The notes under the pieces were generated by a model. The model was not told where the DNA came from, did not search any database, and saw only the letters and a program-made list of their open reading frames with translations. DNA of 64,000 nucleotides from Cystobacter ferrugineus. Lineage in GTDB: Bacteria; Myxococcota; Myxococcia; Myxococcales; Myxococcaceae. Numbering within the stretch: the first letter of the stretch is position 1; each line of letters opens with the position of its first letter. Location of the stretch: positions 112,741 to 176,740 of the forward strand of contig NZ_MPIN01000003.1 in the NCBI RefSeq assembly GCF_001887355.1. Reading direction: 5' to 3'. The position numbers and the translations under genes are program-made. Shown one piece after another: positions 28,855-37,899 of this stretch.

Positions 28855-29628
28855 CTACACGCGGAAGCCGAACAGCGCCGCCGCGTTGGCCGTCGTCACC
28901 TCGGCCACCTGCTCGACGGAGACGCCCTTGAGCTCGGCCACCTTCCTCGCCGTCTCGACCACGTACGAGGGCTCGTTCTTCTTGCCCCGGTAGGGCACCG
29001 GCGCCAGGTACGGGCTGTCCGTCTCCACCATCAACCGATCCAACGGCGCGAAGCGCACGGCGTCCTGGAGCGCCTCGGTCTTCTTGTAGGTGACGACGCC
29101 CGACAGCGACAGCAGGAAGCCCAGCTCCAGGTAGCGCCGCGCCGCGTCCATGTCCCCGGTGAAGCAGTGGATGACGCCCTGCCGCACGCCCTCTTCCTTG
29201 AGGATGGCCTCGCAGTCCTCGTGTGCGTCGCGCACGTGCACCACGAGCGGCTTGCCCAGCTCGCGCGCCAGGGCGCACTGCCGGCGGAACACCTGGGCCT
29301 GCACCTCCCGGGGCGAATGGTCGTAGTAGTAGTCCAGCCCCGCCTCTCCCACCGCCTTGAGCTCCGGCTGGGCACAGGTGCGCGCCAGGTGCTCGAAGTC
29401 CGCCTCGGTGGCCTTCGCCGCGTCATGCGGGTGGATGCCGAGCGTGGGCGTGAAGAAGTCCGGATGGGCGGCGGCGATCTCCAGCGCCGCGCCCCAGTCT
29501 CCCGGCCCCTGGAACTGGCCGACGATGATGGCATGCACCAGGCCCGCGGCCCGGGCGCGCTCCAGCGCGGCGTTGACCCGCTCGGCGTCGGAACGATCGA
29601 AGTGACAGTGCGAATCCACGAGCTTCAT
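28855..29628 (-). CDS. TatD-family metal-dependent hydrolase (DNase-like)
   Basis: 257 aa, full length. Metal ligands are visible: SHCHFD at the start, GEAGLDYYY, VVHVRDAHEDC, IHCFTGD, and VETDSPYLAP. TatD proteins are cytoplasmic metallo-hydrolases with 3'-5' exonuclease or D-aminoacyl-tRNA-related activity. ATG 29628 has AGGAG upstream and overlaps the HEAT gene stop by four bases (ATGA), so metG, HEAT and tatD form one coupled operon. Its 3' end (stop TAG) is the parent sequence type of the three displaced repeats R1-R3, but those end in TGA and are thus not simple copies of this allele. Confidence 0.93.
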   Translation of the reverse strand: MKLVDSHCHFDRSDAERVNAALERARAAGLVHAIIVGQFQGPGDWGAALEIAAAHPDFFTPTLGIHPHDAAKATEADFEHLARTCAQPELKAVGEAGLDYYYDHSPREVQAQVFRRQCALARELGKPLVVHVRDAHEDCEAILKEEGVRQGVIHCFTGDMDAARRYLELGFLLSLSGVVTYKKTEALQDAVRFAPLDRLMVETDSPYLAPVPYRGKKNEPSYVVETARKVAELKGVSVEQVAEVTTANAAALFGFRV

Positions 29629-30611
29629 GGCATCTCCTGGATGAGCTCGGTGAGCTCGGAACGGGCCTCGGCGGAGAACGCGGGCAGAGCCGCGCGCACC
29701 CTCGCCCGGCCCTCGGGAACGGCGAGCAACCACAAGCCCTCGGCGGCATCCAGCCGGAAGTCCTCGGGCACTCCGGGTTCGTCGAGCAGCGCGAGCAGCC
29801 ACGGCAGGGCACGCGCATCCCCCAGCCGGCCGAGGCCCCGCGCCGCCGCGCCCCGGCACTTGTCGCGGGGATCCACGACGATGGAGTGCAGCCGCTCCAG
29901 GGCGCCCGGGGCCTTCACCTCGCCACACAGCTCCACGGCGAGGGCCCGGTCCTGGGCCCAGTTCCACCGACGCGGCTCGCTGCGCTTGATCAGCCACGCC
30001 GCGCCCTCGGCGTCACCCAGCCGCGCGAGCACCCCCGCCGCCTGGGTGCGATCGAACGCGGGCAACAACCAGCGATGGAACAGGTCGCGCACCGCGGGCA
30101 GGGCGCGCGCATCACCCAGCTCGGCGAGCGCCCCGAGCGCGCGAAAGCGCAGCAGATCCTTGTCCAGCGCCTGGAGCAGCACCTCGAGTCCCGCGGGGTG
30201 CTGGAGCGAGGCCATGCCGCGCGCGGCCTCGAAGCGGACCTCGAAGGAGGAATCTTCCAGGAAGCGGGCCAGGGAGCCGCGGCAGTCGGCCCGGACCAGG
30301 TCGGCCATCCGCCCGGCGGCCTCCAGGCGCACGAGGCTCTCCTCGTCGGAGGCCCGGGCGGCGAGGAAGCCCGGCAACTCCTCGGCGGAGAGCACCGCGG
30401 TGGCCATCCCCACCCCGGTACGGCGCACCGCCACCTGCTTGTCCGCGAGCAGGCGCGGAAGGACGGGGGCCAGCTCGGGCGCGCGCGAGGCGTCCTCGGT
30501 GGCGAGGTAGAAGAGCAGCTCCGCCGCCTCGGCCCGCAGGCGAGGATCCCTGTCGTGCTCGAGGGAGAAGAGAGCCCGGTCCCGTTCGGCCCGCCAGTCC
30601 GTCACGCTCAC
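29625..30611 (-). CDS. HEAT-repeat protein
   Basis: 328 aa of tandem ~30-residue alpha-helical repeats: DPRLRAEAAELLFYLA, KQVAVRRTGVGMATAVL, SFEVRFEAARGMASLQ, ALGALAELGDARALPAV, GAAARGLGRLGDARALPWLL. HEAT repeats form a protein-binding solenoid; no enzyme motif is present. GTG 30611 overlaps the metG stop (GTGA), and the gene's own stop overlaps the tatD start (ATGA). The tight coupling suggests balanced expression with methionyl-tRNA synthetase and TatD, but no functional link is proven. Confidence 0.87.
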   Translation of the reverse strand: MSVTDWRAERDRALFSLEHDRDPRLRAEAAELLFYLATEDASRAPELAPVLPRLLADKQVAVRRTGVGMATAVLSAEELPGFLAARASDEESLVRLEAAGRMADLVRADCRGSLARFLEDSSFEVRFEAARGMASLQHPAGLEVLLQALDKDLLRFRALGALAELGDARALPAVRDLFHRWLLPAFDRTQAAGVLARLGDAEGAAWLIKRSEPRRWNWAQDRALAVELCGEVKAPGALERLHSIVVDPRDKCRGAAARGLGRLGDARALPWLLALLDEPGVPEDFRLDAAEGLWLLAVPEGRARVRAALPAFSAEARSELTELIQEMP

Positions 30612-32710
30612 TTCACCTCGGAGCCCGGCGGCATGTCCCCCGGGTCCAGCAACGACAGGTTATTGCCGGAGCCCGCGGTGAGGATCATCCCGCGCGACTC
30701 GATGCCCCGCAGCATGCGCGGCTTGAGGTTGGCCACCACCACCACCTTGCGGCCCTGGACCTGCTCGGGTTGGAAGGACTCGGCGATGCCGGAACAAATG
30801 GTGCGCGGCTGCCCTTCCCCGAGGTCCACCGTCAGCTTGAGCAGCTTGTCCGCCTTGGGTACGCGCTCGGCGGCCAGCACGTGGCCCACCTTGAGCACCA
30901 CCTTGGCGAAGTCGGTGATCTCGATCTCCCCGGGAGCGGCCTCGGCTGGCTTCGCCTCGGTTGCCTTCGCCTCGGCCGACTTGGGCTCGGCGGCCTTCTT
31001 CTCGGCCTTGCCGCCCTTCTTCGCCTCCGGGGCGGGCTCGGCGGCGGGGGCCGCACCACCGAGGATGGCGTTGACGCGCTCCTCCTCCAGACGCGGCAGG
31101 AGCGGCTCGGGGGTGCCCACGGGGCGGGCGCGGTCGAGCAGCGGATAGCGCGCGGTGGCGAGCGCCTCGAAGGTGAGCGGCGGCGCGTTGAGCTGGGCGA
31201 AGAGCTTCTCCGTCACGCGCGGAATCACCGGCGAGAGCAGCGCGCCCAGCAGGTAGGCCACCTCGGCGGCGTCGCTCAGGTCGGCGCGAGCGGCCTCGGG
31301 GTCCGTCTTCACCTTGACCCAGGGCGCCGCGGTCTGGAGGAAGCCGTTGGCGGACTGGGAGATCTCGGTGATGACGCGGATGGCGTTGCGGAACTCGAGC
31401 TTCTCGTAGGCCTCGCGCACCTCGGGGACGCGGGCGAGCGCGGCCTCGACCAGGGCCCGGCCAGGACCCTCCTTGGTGCCGGGAGCCAGCCGCTTGTCCA
31501 GGGCGGCGCCCGCGAGCATGGACAGGCTGCGGTTGGCGAGGTTGCCGATGTTGTTGACCAGCTCCCCGTTCACCCGGAGGCGGAAGTCCTTGAGGCTCAG
31601 GTCGAGGTCCTCGACGCCCGGGCCGAGGTTGGCCGCGTAGAAGTAGCGCAGGTAGCTCGGGTCCAGGTGCTCCAGGTAGGAGCGCGCGGGGATGAGCGTG
31701 CCGCGGCTCTTGGACATCTTCTCGCCGTTCACCGTGAGGTGGCCGTGGGCCTTGATGGCATCGGGCTGCTTGAGGCCGGCCACCTTGAGCACCGCGGGCC
31801 AGAAGAGCGCGTGGAAGTAGACGATGTCCTTGCCGATGAAGTGGATGATGCGCGCGTCACTGCCCTCGGCCCAGAAGTCCAGGGCGCTCTGGGCCCTGCC
31901 CGTGGTCTTGGCCCACTTCTCCGTGGTGGCGATGTACCCGATGGGCGCGTCCAGCCACACGTAGAAGAACTTGTCCGTCTCGCCCGGGATGTTGAAGCCG
32001 AAGTAGGGCCCGTCGCGGCTGATGTCCCAGTCGGCCAGGCCCTTCTCGAAGAAGCCCTGGAGCTGGGTGGCGAGGCCGGGGTTGATGAAGCCCTCGCGGC
32101 GCAGCGTCTGCTGGAGGAAGTCCGCGTGGCGCGACAGCTTGAAGAACAGGTGCGAGGAGTTGCGGCGCACGGGCGGCGTGCCACACAGCGCGCACTTCGG
32201 CTCGATGAGGTCCGTGGGCGCGTAGGCCTTGCCGCACTTCTCGCAGGCGTCGCCGTACTGCTCGGTGGCCTTGCAGTTGGGGCAGGTGCCCTTGATGAAG
32301 CGGTCGGGCAGGAAGCGCTTGTCGGTCTCGCAGTAGGCCTGCTCGATGTCGCGCTTCTCGATGTCGCCGTGCGCCTTGAGCTTGCCGTAGATGAGCTCGG
32401 CGTAGTGCTTGTTCTCGGGCGAGTTCGTGGAGTGGAAGTAGTCGACGCTCACGCCGAAGTCGCGGAAGTCCGCCTGGTGCGCGTCGTACCACCGGCCGAT
32501 GAACTCCTCGGGCTTGAGCCCCTGCTTGGCGGCGTTGATCTCGATGGGGGTGCCGTGGGTGTCGTCCGCGCAGAAGTAGACGACGTCCTTGCCGCAGGAG
32601 CGCAGGAAGCGGACATAGATGTCGGTCTGGACGTACTCGACGAGGTGGCCGATGTGGATGGGGCCATTGGCGTACGGCAGCGCGCTGGTGACGAGGATTC
32701 TCTGCGCCAT
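30608..32710 (-). CDS. metG: Methionyl-tRNA synthetase
   Basis: 700 aa. Class I synthetase signatures HIGH (ANGPIHIGHLVEY) and KMSKS (GEKMSKSRGT), the zinc-knuckle insert (CPNCKATEQYG, CEKCG, CALCGTPP), the anticodon-binding helical domain, and a C-terminal tRNA-binding OB domain (ITDFAKVVLKVGHV, LLKLTVDLGE, GIESRGMILTAGS). An Ala/Lys/Glu-rich linker of about 50 residues joins the last domain. It charges tRNA-Met in the cytoplasm. The frame is open upstream to 33049, but the family start MAQRILVTSALPYANG and an AGGAG site fix ATG 32710. Confidence 0.98.
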   Translation of the reverse strand: MAQRILVTSALPYANGPIHIGHLVEYVQTDIYVRFLRSCGKDVVYFCADDTHGTPIEINAAKQGLKPEEFIGRWYDAHQADFRDFGVSVDYFHSTNSPENKHYAELIYGKLKAHGDIEKRDIEQAYCETDKRFLPDRFIKGTCPNCKATEQYGDACEKCGKAYAPTDLIEPKCALCGTPPVRRNSSHLFFKLSRHADFLQQTLRREGFINPGLATQLQGFFEKGLADWDISRDGPYFGFNIPGETDKFFYVWLDAPIGYIATTEKWAKTTGRAQSALDFWAEGSDARIIHFIGKDIVYFHALFWPAVLKVAGLKQPDAIKAHGHLTVNGEKMSKSRGTLIPARSYLEHLDPSYLRYFYAANLGPGVEDLDLSLKDFRLRVNGELVNNIGNLANRSLSMLAGAALDKRLAPGTKEGPGRALVEAALARVPEVREAYEKLEFRNAIRVITEISQSANGFLQTAAPWVKVKTDPEAARADLSDAAEVAYLLGALLSPVIPRVTEKLFAQLNAPPLTFEALATARYPLLDRARPVGTPEPLLPRLEEERVNAILGGAAPAAEPAPEAKKGGKAEKKAAEPKSAEAKATEAKPAEAAPGEIEITDFAKVVLKVGHVLAAERVPKADKLLKLTVDLGEGQPRTICSGIAESFQPEQVQGRKVVVVANLKPRMLRGIESRGMILTAGSGNNLSLLDPGDMPPGSEVK

Positions 32711-32822
32711 GGGTTCTCCTGAAGGGCGGCGGACATTAGCCGCTCGCAAGGTCCGGGTCATCGGGAAGAAGCAGGAGGAGGCCGGGGTGCACGGACGCCC
32801 GCGAGCTGTTATCGGTTCCACG

Positions 32823-33650
32823 ATGTGTACCCTCCTCGTCTTCCGCCACGTCCACCCCGAGTGGCCGCTGCTGCTGGCCGCCAACCGGGACGAGCGCCAT
32901 GACCGCCCCGCCGAGGGGCCCCAGGTGCTCGTCCCCTCCCCCCGCGTCATCGGAGGCCGGGACCTGGAGCGGCTGGGGACGTGGATGGGGGTGACGGAGC
33001 ACGGCTTTTTCGTGGGTCTGACGAACCAACGGGGCTCGGCCAACCTCATGCGCTCGCCCTACACCCGGGGGGAGGTCGTCCTGAACGCCCTGCGGGCCGG
33101 GAGCCAGGAGGGCGTCGAGGACTATCTGGCGGGCCTGGATGCCCGGCGGTTCCGCCCCTTCAACCTCCTCTATGGAGACGCGCGGCGGCTCCGGGTGGCC
33201 TACGCCCGTCCCGACGCGGAGCGGGTCCACCTGGAAGACGTCCCCCCGGGCGTCCACGTGCTGTCCAACGACGTGCTCGACTCCCCGGCGCTCCCCAAGG
33301 TGCCACGCGCCCGGGCCCTGGCCGAGCGCCTCGCCCACCAGCCCTGGCCGGAGCTGGCGGGGTCGCTCCAGGCGCTGCTGGCGGACCACGTGCTCCCGGA
33401 GCACGGGCCGGACCTGCTGCCGGAGGAGGGCGATCAGCCGGAACTGAAGGAGTTCGTCCGCCAGTGCCAGGCGCTGTGCATCCACACGCCGGGGTATGGA
33501 ACCCGCTCCTCGGCCATCCTCGCGCTGACGCCCGGCCGGGTGGCCCACTACCTCGCGTCCGACGTGGCCCCGTGTCAGGGGGCCTTCCGCGACGTCACCG
33601 CCCTGGTGTCCTCCCCTCCGCCGGGGACGTCTAGACGTCCGACATCATGA
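32823..33650 (+). CDS. NRDE/TANGO2-family protein
   Basis: 275 aa. MCTLLVFRHVHPEWPLLLAANRDER carries the NRDE motif and the Cys2 that becomes N-terminal after Met removal in Ntn-type proteins; GLTNQRG and GYGTRSSAI are further family marks. The animal relative TANGO2 affects haem and lipid handling, but the bacterial role is unknown. It is divergent from metG (112-base gap). Its last 20 bases overlap the end of the convergent DUF1501 gene. ATG 32823 is chosen because Cys must be residue 2; the longer open frame upstream is antisense to metG. Confidence 0.92.
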   Translation: MCTLLVFRHVHPEWPLLLAANRDERHDRPAEGPQVLVPSPRVIGGRDLERLGTWMGVTEHGFFVGLTNQRGSANLMRSPYTRGEVVLNALRAGSQEGVEDYLAGLDARRFRPFNLLYGDARRLRVAYARPDAERVHLEDVPPGVHVLSNDVLDSPALPKVPRARALAERLAHQPWPELAGSLQALLADHVLPEHGPDLLPEEGDQPELKEFVRQCQALCIHTPGYGTRSSAILALTPGRVAHYLASDVAPCQGAFRDVTALVSSPPPGTSRRPTS

Positions 33651-35157
33651 ACCCGACCGAGGCACTTTGCGCGGCGGCGGGGAACCCCCTCGCGACCGCC
33701 GAGGCGAGGTAGTCATTGATGTTGGGGAACACGTAATCGCGCTCCGCGGTGGTCGACAAACCCATCCACTGCGCGATGGAGTGAGCATACTGGTCCACGG
33801 ACAACGTGGGAATCCAGCGCCCCTTCTCGTCGACGGTGTCGAGGTTGTTCGCCGCGTTGTTGGACAAGTCCAGGTTGGGGAAGGTGCCGTAGAGCTGGCG
33901 TCCGGCGACGCGATCCCCGAGGACGATGGCGTGGCTGCCCCAGCCATGGTCCGTTCCCCGGTTGGAGTTCTCCACGAAGGTGCGGCTGAAGTCGCTCATC
34001 GTGAAGAGCGTGGCCTGCGGCGCGTTGGAGCCGAACGCCCCTTGAACCAGCATGAGTGCCCGGTAGAAGGCATCGAGCGAGAAGTCGAGCTGACTGAACA
34101 ACGAAGCCTGGGTCGTGTCCTGCCCGATGTGGGTGTCGAAGCCGCCGAGCGACACCGAGAAGAGCTGGCGCTTGAGGCCCAGACCGCCCTGGGCCACCGG
34201 GGTCGCCGCCGCCACGAGATCCCGGAGGACCTGGTAGAGCTGGGTGTGCAGCGACCAGCCCCCACCGGCGTTGGGGGGAACGAACAGGGCCTCGATGGCG
34301 TCGCGCGTCGCCTGGGGGAGCCGGGTCCAGGCGGCCTCCCGCGCGGTGGTGCGCGAGCTGGCGAAGGACTGAGCCAGGGCGAACGTCCCGCCATAGGAAG
34401 CGGCCAGGGTAGCGCCGTTGTGGATGGCCAGCACCTGGGCGAGCGATTCCCGCTGGAGGGCGTTGAAAGCGGCATCGGTCGTCTCCTTGACACCGAGGGC
34501 GCCATTGGCGGCCACCATCAGCGGACGCCGTGAGGCGCCCTCGGCGAAGAGGACCCCACCGCTGCTGAACAAGGTCACCTCCGGATACTCTCCGGTATTC
34601 AGGCCGTGGATCTTGTCCGCGGTCCGGCCACCCCATCCCGTCGACTTGCCGATGAGCGCCAGGGGGAGAGTGACACTGGAGGGGTTCGCGATGCCGCTCG
34701 CCCAGGCCTCCTGCTGATCCTCGTGGGAGAACAGGTTCTCCGGCCGCTCCACCGTGCCCGAGGCGTAGTCCGACTTGTTCATCGGCAGCACGAGCGGCCC
34801 CACGTTGCACACCACGGCGGCCCGCTCCTGCTCGAAGAGTGCCTGGAGCTTCGGGAGTGAGGGATGCAGTCCATAGGAGCCGACGGCGAGGCCCAGCGGG
34901 TTGATGGGCAACAGGTCCGCCTGCTTGATGCCAATGTTCGGCCGTGCCGCCAGGTACTGGGCATGAGGCGTCTCCAATCTGGGCACGAGGAGATTGTTGG
35001 AGTCATTGCCACCCAGGAGGTTGACACAGATGGCGGCGCGATAACCGGAGTAACCCGTGACCGAGGCGGCATTCGCCTCACCCAACCAGCGAGGAAGAGT
35101 GGCGGCGGCCGCGAGCAGGCCCGTGGCACGAAGGAATTGGCGGCGTGAGGTCTTCAT
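33631..35157 (-). CDS. DUF1501 protein with Tat signal
   Basis: 508 aa. A twin-arginine signal (TSRRQFLRATGLLAAAATL) predicts folded export. The body shows DUF1501 features: AAICVNLLGGNDSNNLLVP, LHPSLPKLQALFEQ, FSVSLGGFDTHIGQ, TDHGWGSHAIVLG. DUF1501 belongs to the alkaline-phosphatase-like fold, and its genes almost always follow DUF1800 genes, as here (four bases apart). The function of the pair is unknown; proposals in the literature centre on surface or matrix handling. The gene overlaps the NRDE gene by 20 bases tail to tail. Confidence 0.92.
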   Translation of the reverse strand: MKTSRRQFLRATGLLAAAATLPRWLGEANAASVTGYSGYRAAICVNLLGGNDSNNLLVPRLETPHAQYLAARPNIGIKQADLLPINPLGLAVGSYGLHPSLPKLQALFEQERAAVVCNVGPLVLPMNKSDYASGTVERPENLFSHEDQQEAWASGIANPSSVTLPLALIGKSTGWGGRTADKIHGLNTGEYPEVTLFSSGGVLFAEGASRRPLMVAANGALGVKETTDAAFNALQRESLAQVLAIHNGATLAASYGGTFALAQSFASSRTTAREAAWTRLPQATRDAIEALFVPPNAGGGWSLHTQLYQVLRDLVAAATPVAQGGLGLKRQLFSVSLGGFDTHIGQDTTQASLFSQLDFSLDAFYRALMLVQGAFGSNAPQATLFTMSDFSRTFVENSNRGTDHGWGSHAIVLGDRVAGRQLYGTFPNLDLSNNAANNLDTVDEKGRWIPTLSVDQYAHSIAQWMGLSTTAERDYVFPNINDYLASAVARGFPAAAQSASVGFMMSDV

Positions 35158-35161
35158 GGAA

Positions 35162-36826
35162 TTACCTCTGGATCTGGAACTCGGGAGAGAGCGACGTGAG
35201 ATAGATGGCCAGTTGCTGCTTGCGGGTGTTGCTGCCGGCGCGGGAATCGTTCATGGCCTGGAGGAGCGCGGTGCTCAGCTCCGAGGACATCGCGCCATGA
35301 ATCCAATACCGGTCGAGCCAGGCCACCAGGTCGTTTGGACTCACGGGCAGCGTGGTGAGATCGATCACGATCCCAGCACTCGACAGGTTGTTGTAGATGA
35401 GGTCGTACACGAAGTTGGCGCGAGCGGTGGCCGTCGCGCTATCCAGGACGCCGAACTCGGGGCCAACGAGCCCGTTGCCGCCAGGGACGGGCGTCTTGGG
35501 CGAGTAGTAGCTGAAGACCGAGGGCGGCCTGGGCACGTCCTGCCCGAGCGTGCGGCTATAGGTATTGAGCCTGCCTCCCGGGTTCTTGGACCCCGTGGCA
35601 TCGAGCGTGCCATTCAACCCCCGGACGAGTGAGGTGATGAACAGCACGGGCGGACGGAGCCGGCCGTAGGTGGCCTCGAGCTGCGCCGGAGGCTGGTCGC
35701 CGCGGGCCTCGGGGTCCTCGAGGATCGCGCGGACCACCGCGCCCAGGTCGCCGCGCACACCACTCCCATTGTTCTTGAAAACAGCCACCACCCGGCGGAC
35801 GTACGCGGGGCTGGGATTGCTGGTGACGAGGTGCTGGATGAGCTGCATGCTGATGAACGGAGGCAGGTTCGGGTCGGCGAAGACGTTGTCGAGCACCTCC
35901 TGGAGGTGCACCGTGGCGCTGGCTCCCGCGGTCGTCACCGCCCCCCTCAGAAGGGTCTGCGCGGAGGAGTCGTGATTCACCTCACAGGCAATCATCGGCT
36001 GGGCGTAGCTGATGAAGTTGTTGTGGCCCCTGGTCGGGCAGCCCGCGGTGCTGGCGTAGGTCCACCCGGAGAGGGCTCGCGCGAACGCCTGGACCTGGGC
36101 CTCGGTGTACGCGGGGATGGGCACGCCATTGGCATCGAGCACGGGGGTACCGTCCTCATTCAACTTGTTCAGCCCGAGCGTGAAGAGTTGGAGCATCTCC
36201 CGGGCGAAGTTCTCGTTCAGCGGAAGGGGCCGGCCAGCCCAGTCGAACGCCAGGTTGTTCGCCATGTTGAGATAGGTTCCCATGGCGGGGTTGCGGGTGA
36301 CCGCATCGAGCAGGGTGCGGTAGTTACCAAAGGCGTTCGCGGAGAGCAGGTTGAGATAATCCGCCAGCGCCAGCTTGGGCTCCAGCTCGGGAGTGGTCGT
36401 GTTATCGCGGATGACACTTTCCGAGACGACGAGGATCTGGCTGAGCGCGAAGGTCACGCGCTGCCGGAGCTGATCCTCGCCCATGACGGCGTTGTAAAAG
36501 AATTGGGAGCCGAGCTCCACGGTCGAGGTCGTCCCGTCGAACACGGAGCGGGGAGCGGCGAGCTGCTCGGTGATGGCCTGGGAGACCCCCACACTCATCA
36601 CCCTCTCCACGCTGTCGAGGGGCAGCGGGCTCACCCCATTGGCTCGCCGCGGCCCGAAGGTCGCCTGCTCGAGGAAACGGATGGCGTCGGGCTCGGTCGT
36701 GGCCACGAGCGGACGAGCGGCCTGCTCCACCTGATGAGCCTGAGCGGCGTTCTCCATGGAGTGCCCCTGCGCCTGTGCATGACCAAACGCGCACAGGACG
36801 AGGACCAAGGCAGTGTGACGTATCAT
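35162..36826 (-). CDS. DUF1800 protein with signal peptide
   Basis: 554 aa. Signal peptide (HTALVLVLCAFGHAQAQ). Domain marks: AIRFLEQATFGP, LRQRVTFALSQILVVS, MGTYLNMANN, NENFAREMLQLFTLGL, FARALSGWTY, and a C-terminal ELSTALLQAMND. The FAREMLQLFTLG stretch is the DUF1800 hallmark. ATG 36826 is used because AGGAG lies eight bases upstream. The gene is first in a two-gene unit with DUF1501. Role unknown. Confidence 0.92.
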   Translation of the reverse strand: MIRHTALVLVLCAFGHAQAQGHSMENAAQAHQVEQAARPLVATTEPDAIRFLEQATFGPRRANGVSPLPLDSVERVMSVGVSQAITEQLAAPRSVFDGTTSTVELGSQFFYNAVMGEDQLRQRVTFALSQILVVSESVIRDNTTTPELEPKLALADYLNLLSANAFGNYRTLLDAVTRNPAMGTYLNMANNLAFDWAGRPLPLNENFAREMLQLFTLGLNKLNEDGTPVLDANGVPIPAYTEAQVQAFARALSGWTYASTAGCPTRGHNNFISYAQPMIACEVNHDSSAQTLLRGAVTTAGASATVHLQEVLDNVFADPNLPPFISMQLIQHLVTSNPSPAYVRRVVAVFKNNGSGVRGDLGAVVRAILEDPEARGDQPPAQLEATYGRLRPPVLFITSLVRGLNGTLDATGSKNPGGRLNTYSRTLGQDVPRPPSVFSYYSPKTPVPGGNGLVGPEFGVLDSATATARANFVYDLIYNNLSSAGIVIDLTTLPVSPNDLVAWLDRYWIHGAMSSELSTALLQAMNDSRAGSNTRKQQLAIYLTSLSPEFQIQR

Positions 36827-37776
36827 ACGATGTTCTCCTGGCATGCTGAGGCCCTGAAACCAGGGAAAGAGAAATCCCGGCCCAGGCGTTCAAGAAAGAG
36901 AGCGGCAAAGACAGCAACATCCGTGTTTGTCTTTAAAGACGGCTCAATCCTGGAAGTCTCGATTGCCCATGAATGAGGTGTCACACCCGTATGGGCAGAG
37001 CGGGCAAGCAAGCCGCCGAGCCAGGGATGAGCCGTTTCTAAAAGCCAAGCCTGGTAAGTCTGTAAAAAGATGAGCCTTTTGGACACATGAACGAACGCAG
37101 CAGGAAATATGGATGGCCTGTCACGGGCGCAATTGGCCTGGAGACCGTCCCCGCTGTATTGGTCTGTTGTGGAGCACGAGACATCGCGCGACGGGAGTCC
37201 GCGCTTCACGACACCCGATGAGTCGTTGAGGGGCCCGCCGTCCATTCAATGTCTTCAGACAAGAATCTGGGAGGCGTGCGCGGTCAGGGATGACGCTTCG
37301 CGGTGAAGGGCGTCGAGAAGGCCCGCTTCCGCTCGGCACGAGGTCGAAGGCCTCCTCGGGGTCTTGGCGCCGCGCCACGGGGGGAACGTCTAGGAGAGCG
37401 GGGGTCCTGCCGCGGACGGCGGCCTGGTACGGGGAGGCCGCGAAGGGCGGCTGCCGGGGTCAACAAGGCCGTGCGCCGCGCGGCGTCGGGGGCCATGCAA
37501 CCGCCTGAGCTCCCCTTCCCTGGCCCCCCTTCACGGAGGGCAGCAACAGGAAGGCTGGAATCCTTGGCGGTTGCCGCTCGAGCCTCAACACCACGATGAC
37601 GAGTGGCTGGAGGAGGACGACGAGGCCTGCTGCGGATAGCGGTTGGGGCGCAAGGGCAGTGAGGTGTAGGTCTCCCTGCGTTTCTCGCGATCCGAGGAAG
37701 CTGACGCCCCCCTGCCCCCCCCCCGTCCGAACTCCAGCCAGACGGAGCGGCACACCTCGCCCCGGCAGGAACTGAT
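36827..37776. other. Long stretch without a recognisable gene
   Basis: About 950 bases. The left part (36840-37120) is less G+C-rich than its surroundings and must contain the DUF1800 promoter. The right part (37290-37740) is very G+C-rich with several overlapping open frames that share no motif and no ribosome site. A plus-strand frame ending near 37639 (EGWNPWRLPLEPQHHDDEWL) looks protein-like but has no start, so a decayed gene is possible. I cannot assign anything with confidence. Confidence 0.4.
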
Positions 37777-37811
37777 TTAAGTCAGTTGACTTCTTCAGTC
37801 GATCGACTTAA
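37777..37811. promoter_or_regulatory. Tandem palindromes, probable TetR operator
   Basis: AAGTCAGTTGACTT (37779-37792, imperfect only at its centre) and the perfect palindrome AGTCGATCGACT (37797-37808) lie inside an outer pair TTAAGTC/GACTTAA. The cluster stands about 45 bases before the leader peptide of the TetR gene, which suggests autoregulation. Confidence 0.6.
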
Positions 37812-37857
37812 CACTGCTCGCATGGGTTCGAGGACGAGCCCTTCCCCGGAGGTCACG

Positions 37858-37899
37858 ATGAGTGCTGACGGCAACAAACAGCTCCTGGTGCGCAAGTGA
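37858..37899 (+). CDS. Possible 13-codon leader peptide coupled to the TetR gene
   Basis: ATG 37858 has a strong GGAGG five bases upstream and encodes MSADGNKQLLVRK then TGA. The stop overlaps the GTG start of the TetR gene (GTGA), while that GTG has no good ribosome site of its own. This suggests that ribosomes load at the leader and re-initiate. Alternatively the two are parts of one gene separated by a frameshift. Confidence 0.5.
   Translation: MSADGNKQLLVRK

Noticed and set aside
37109-37508. Several short overlapping frames on both strands
   Set aside because: No motif, no ribosome site, and Arg/Pro-rich composition typical of random high-GC frames.
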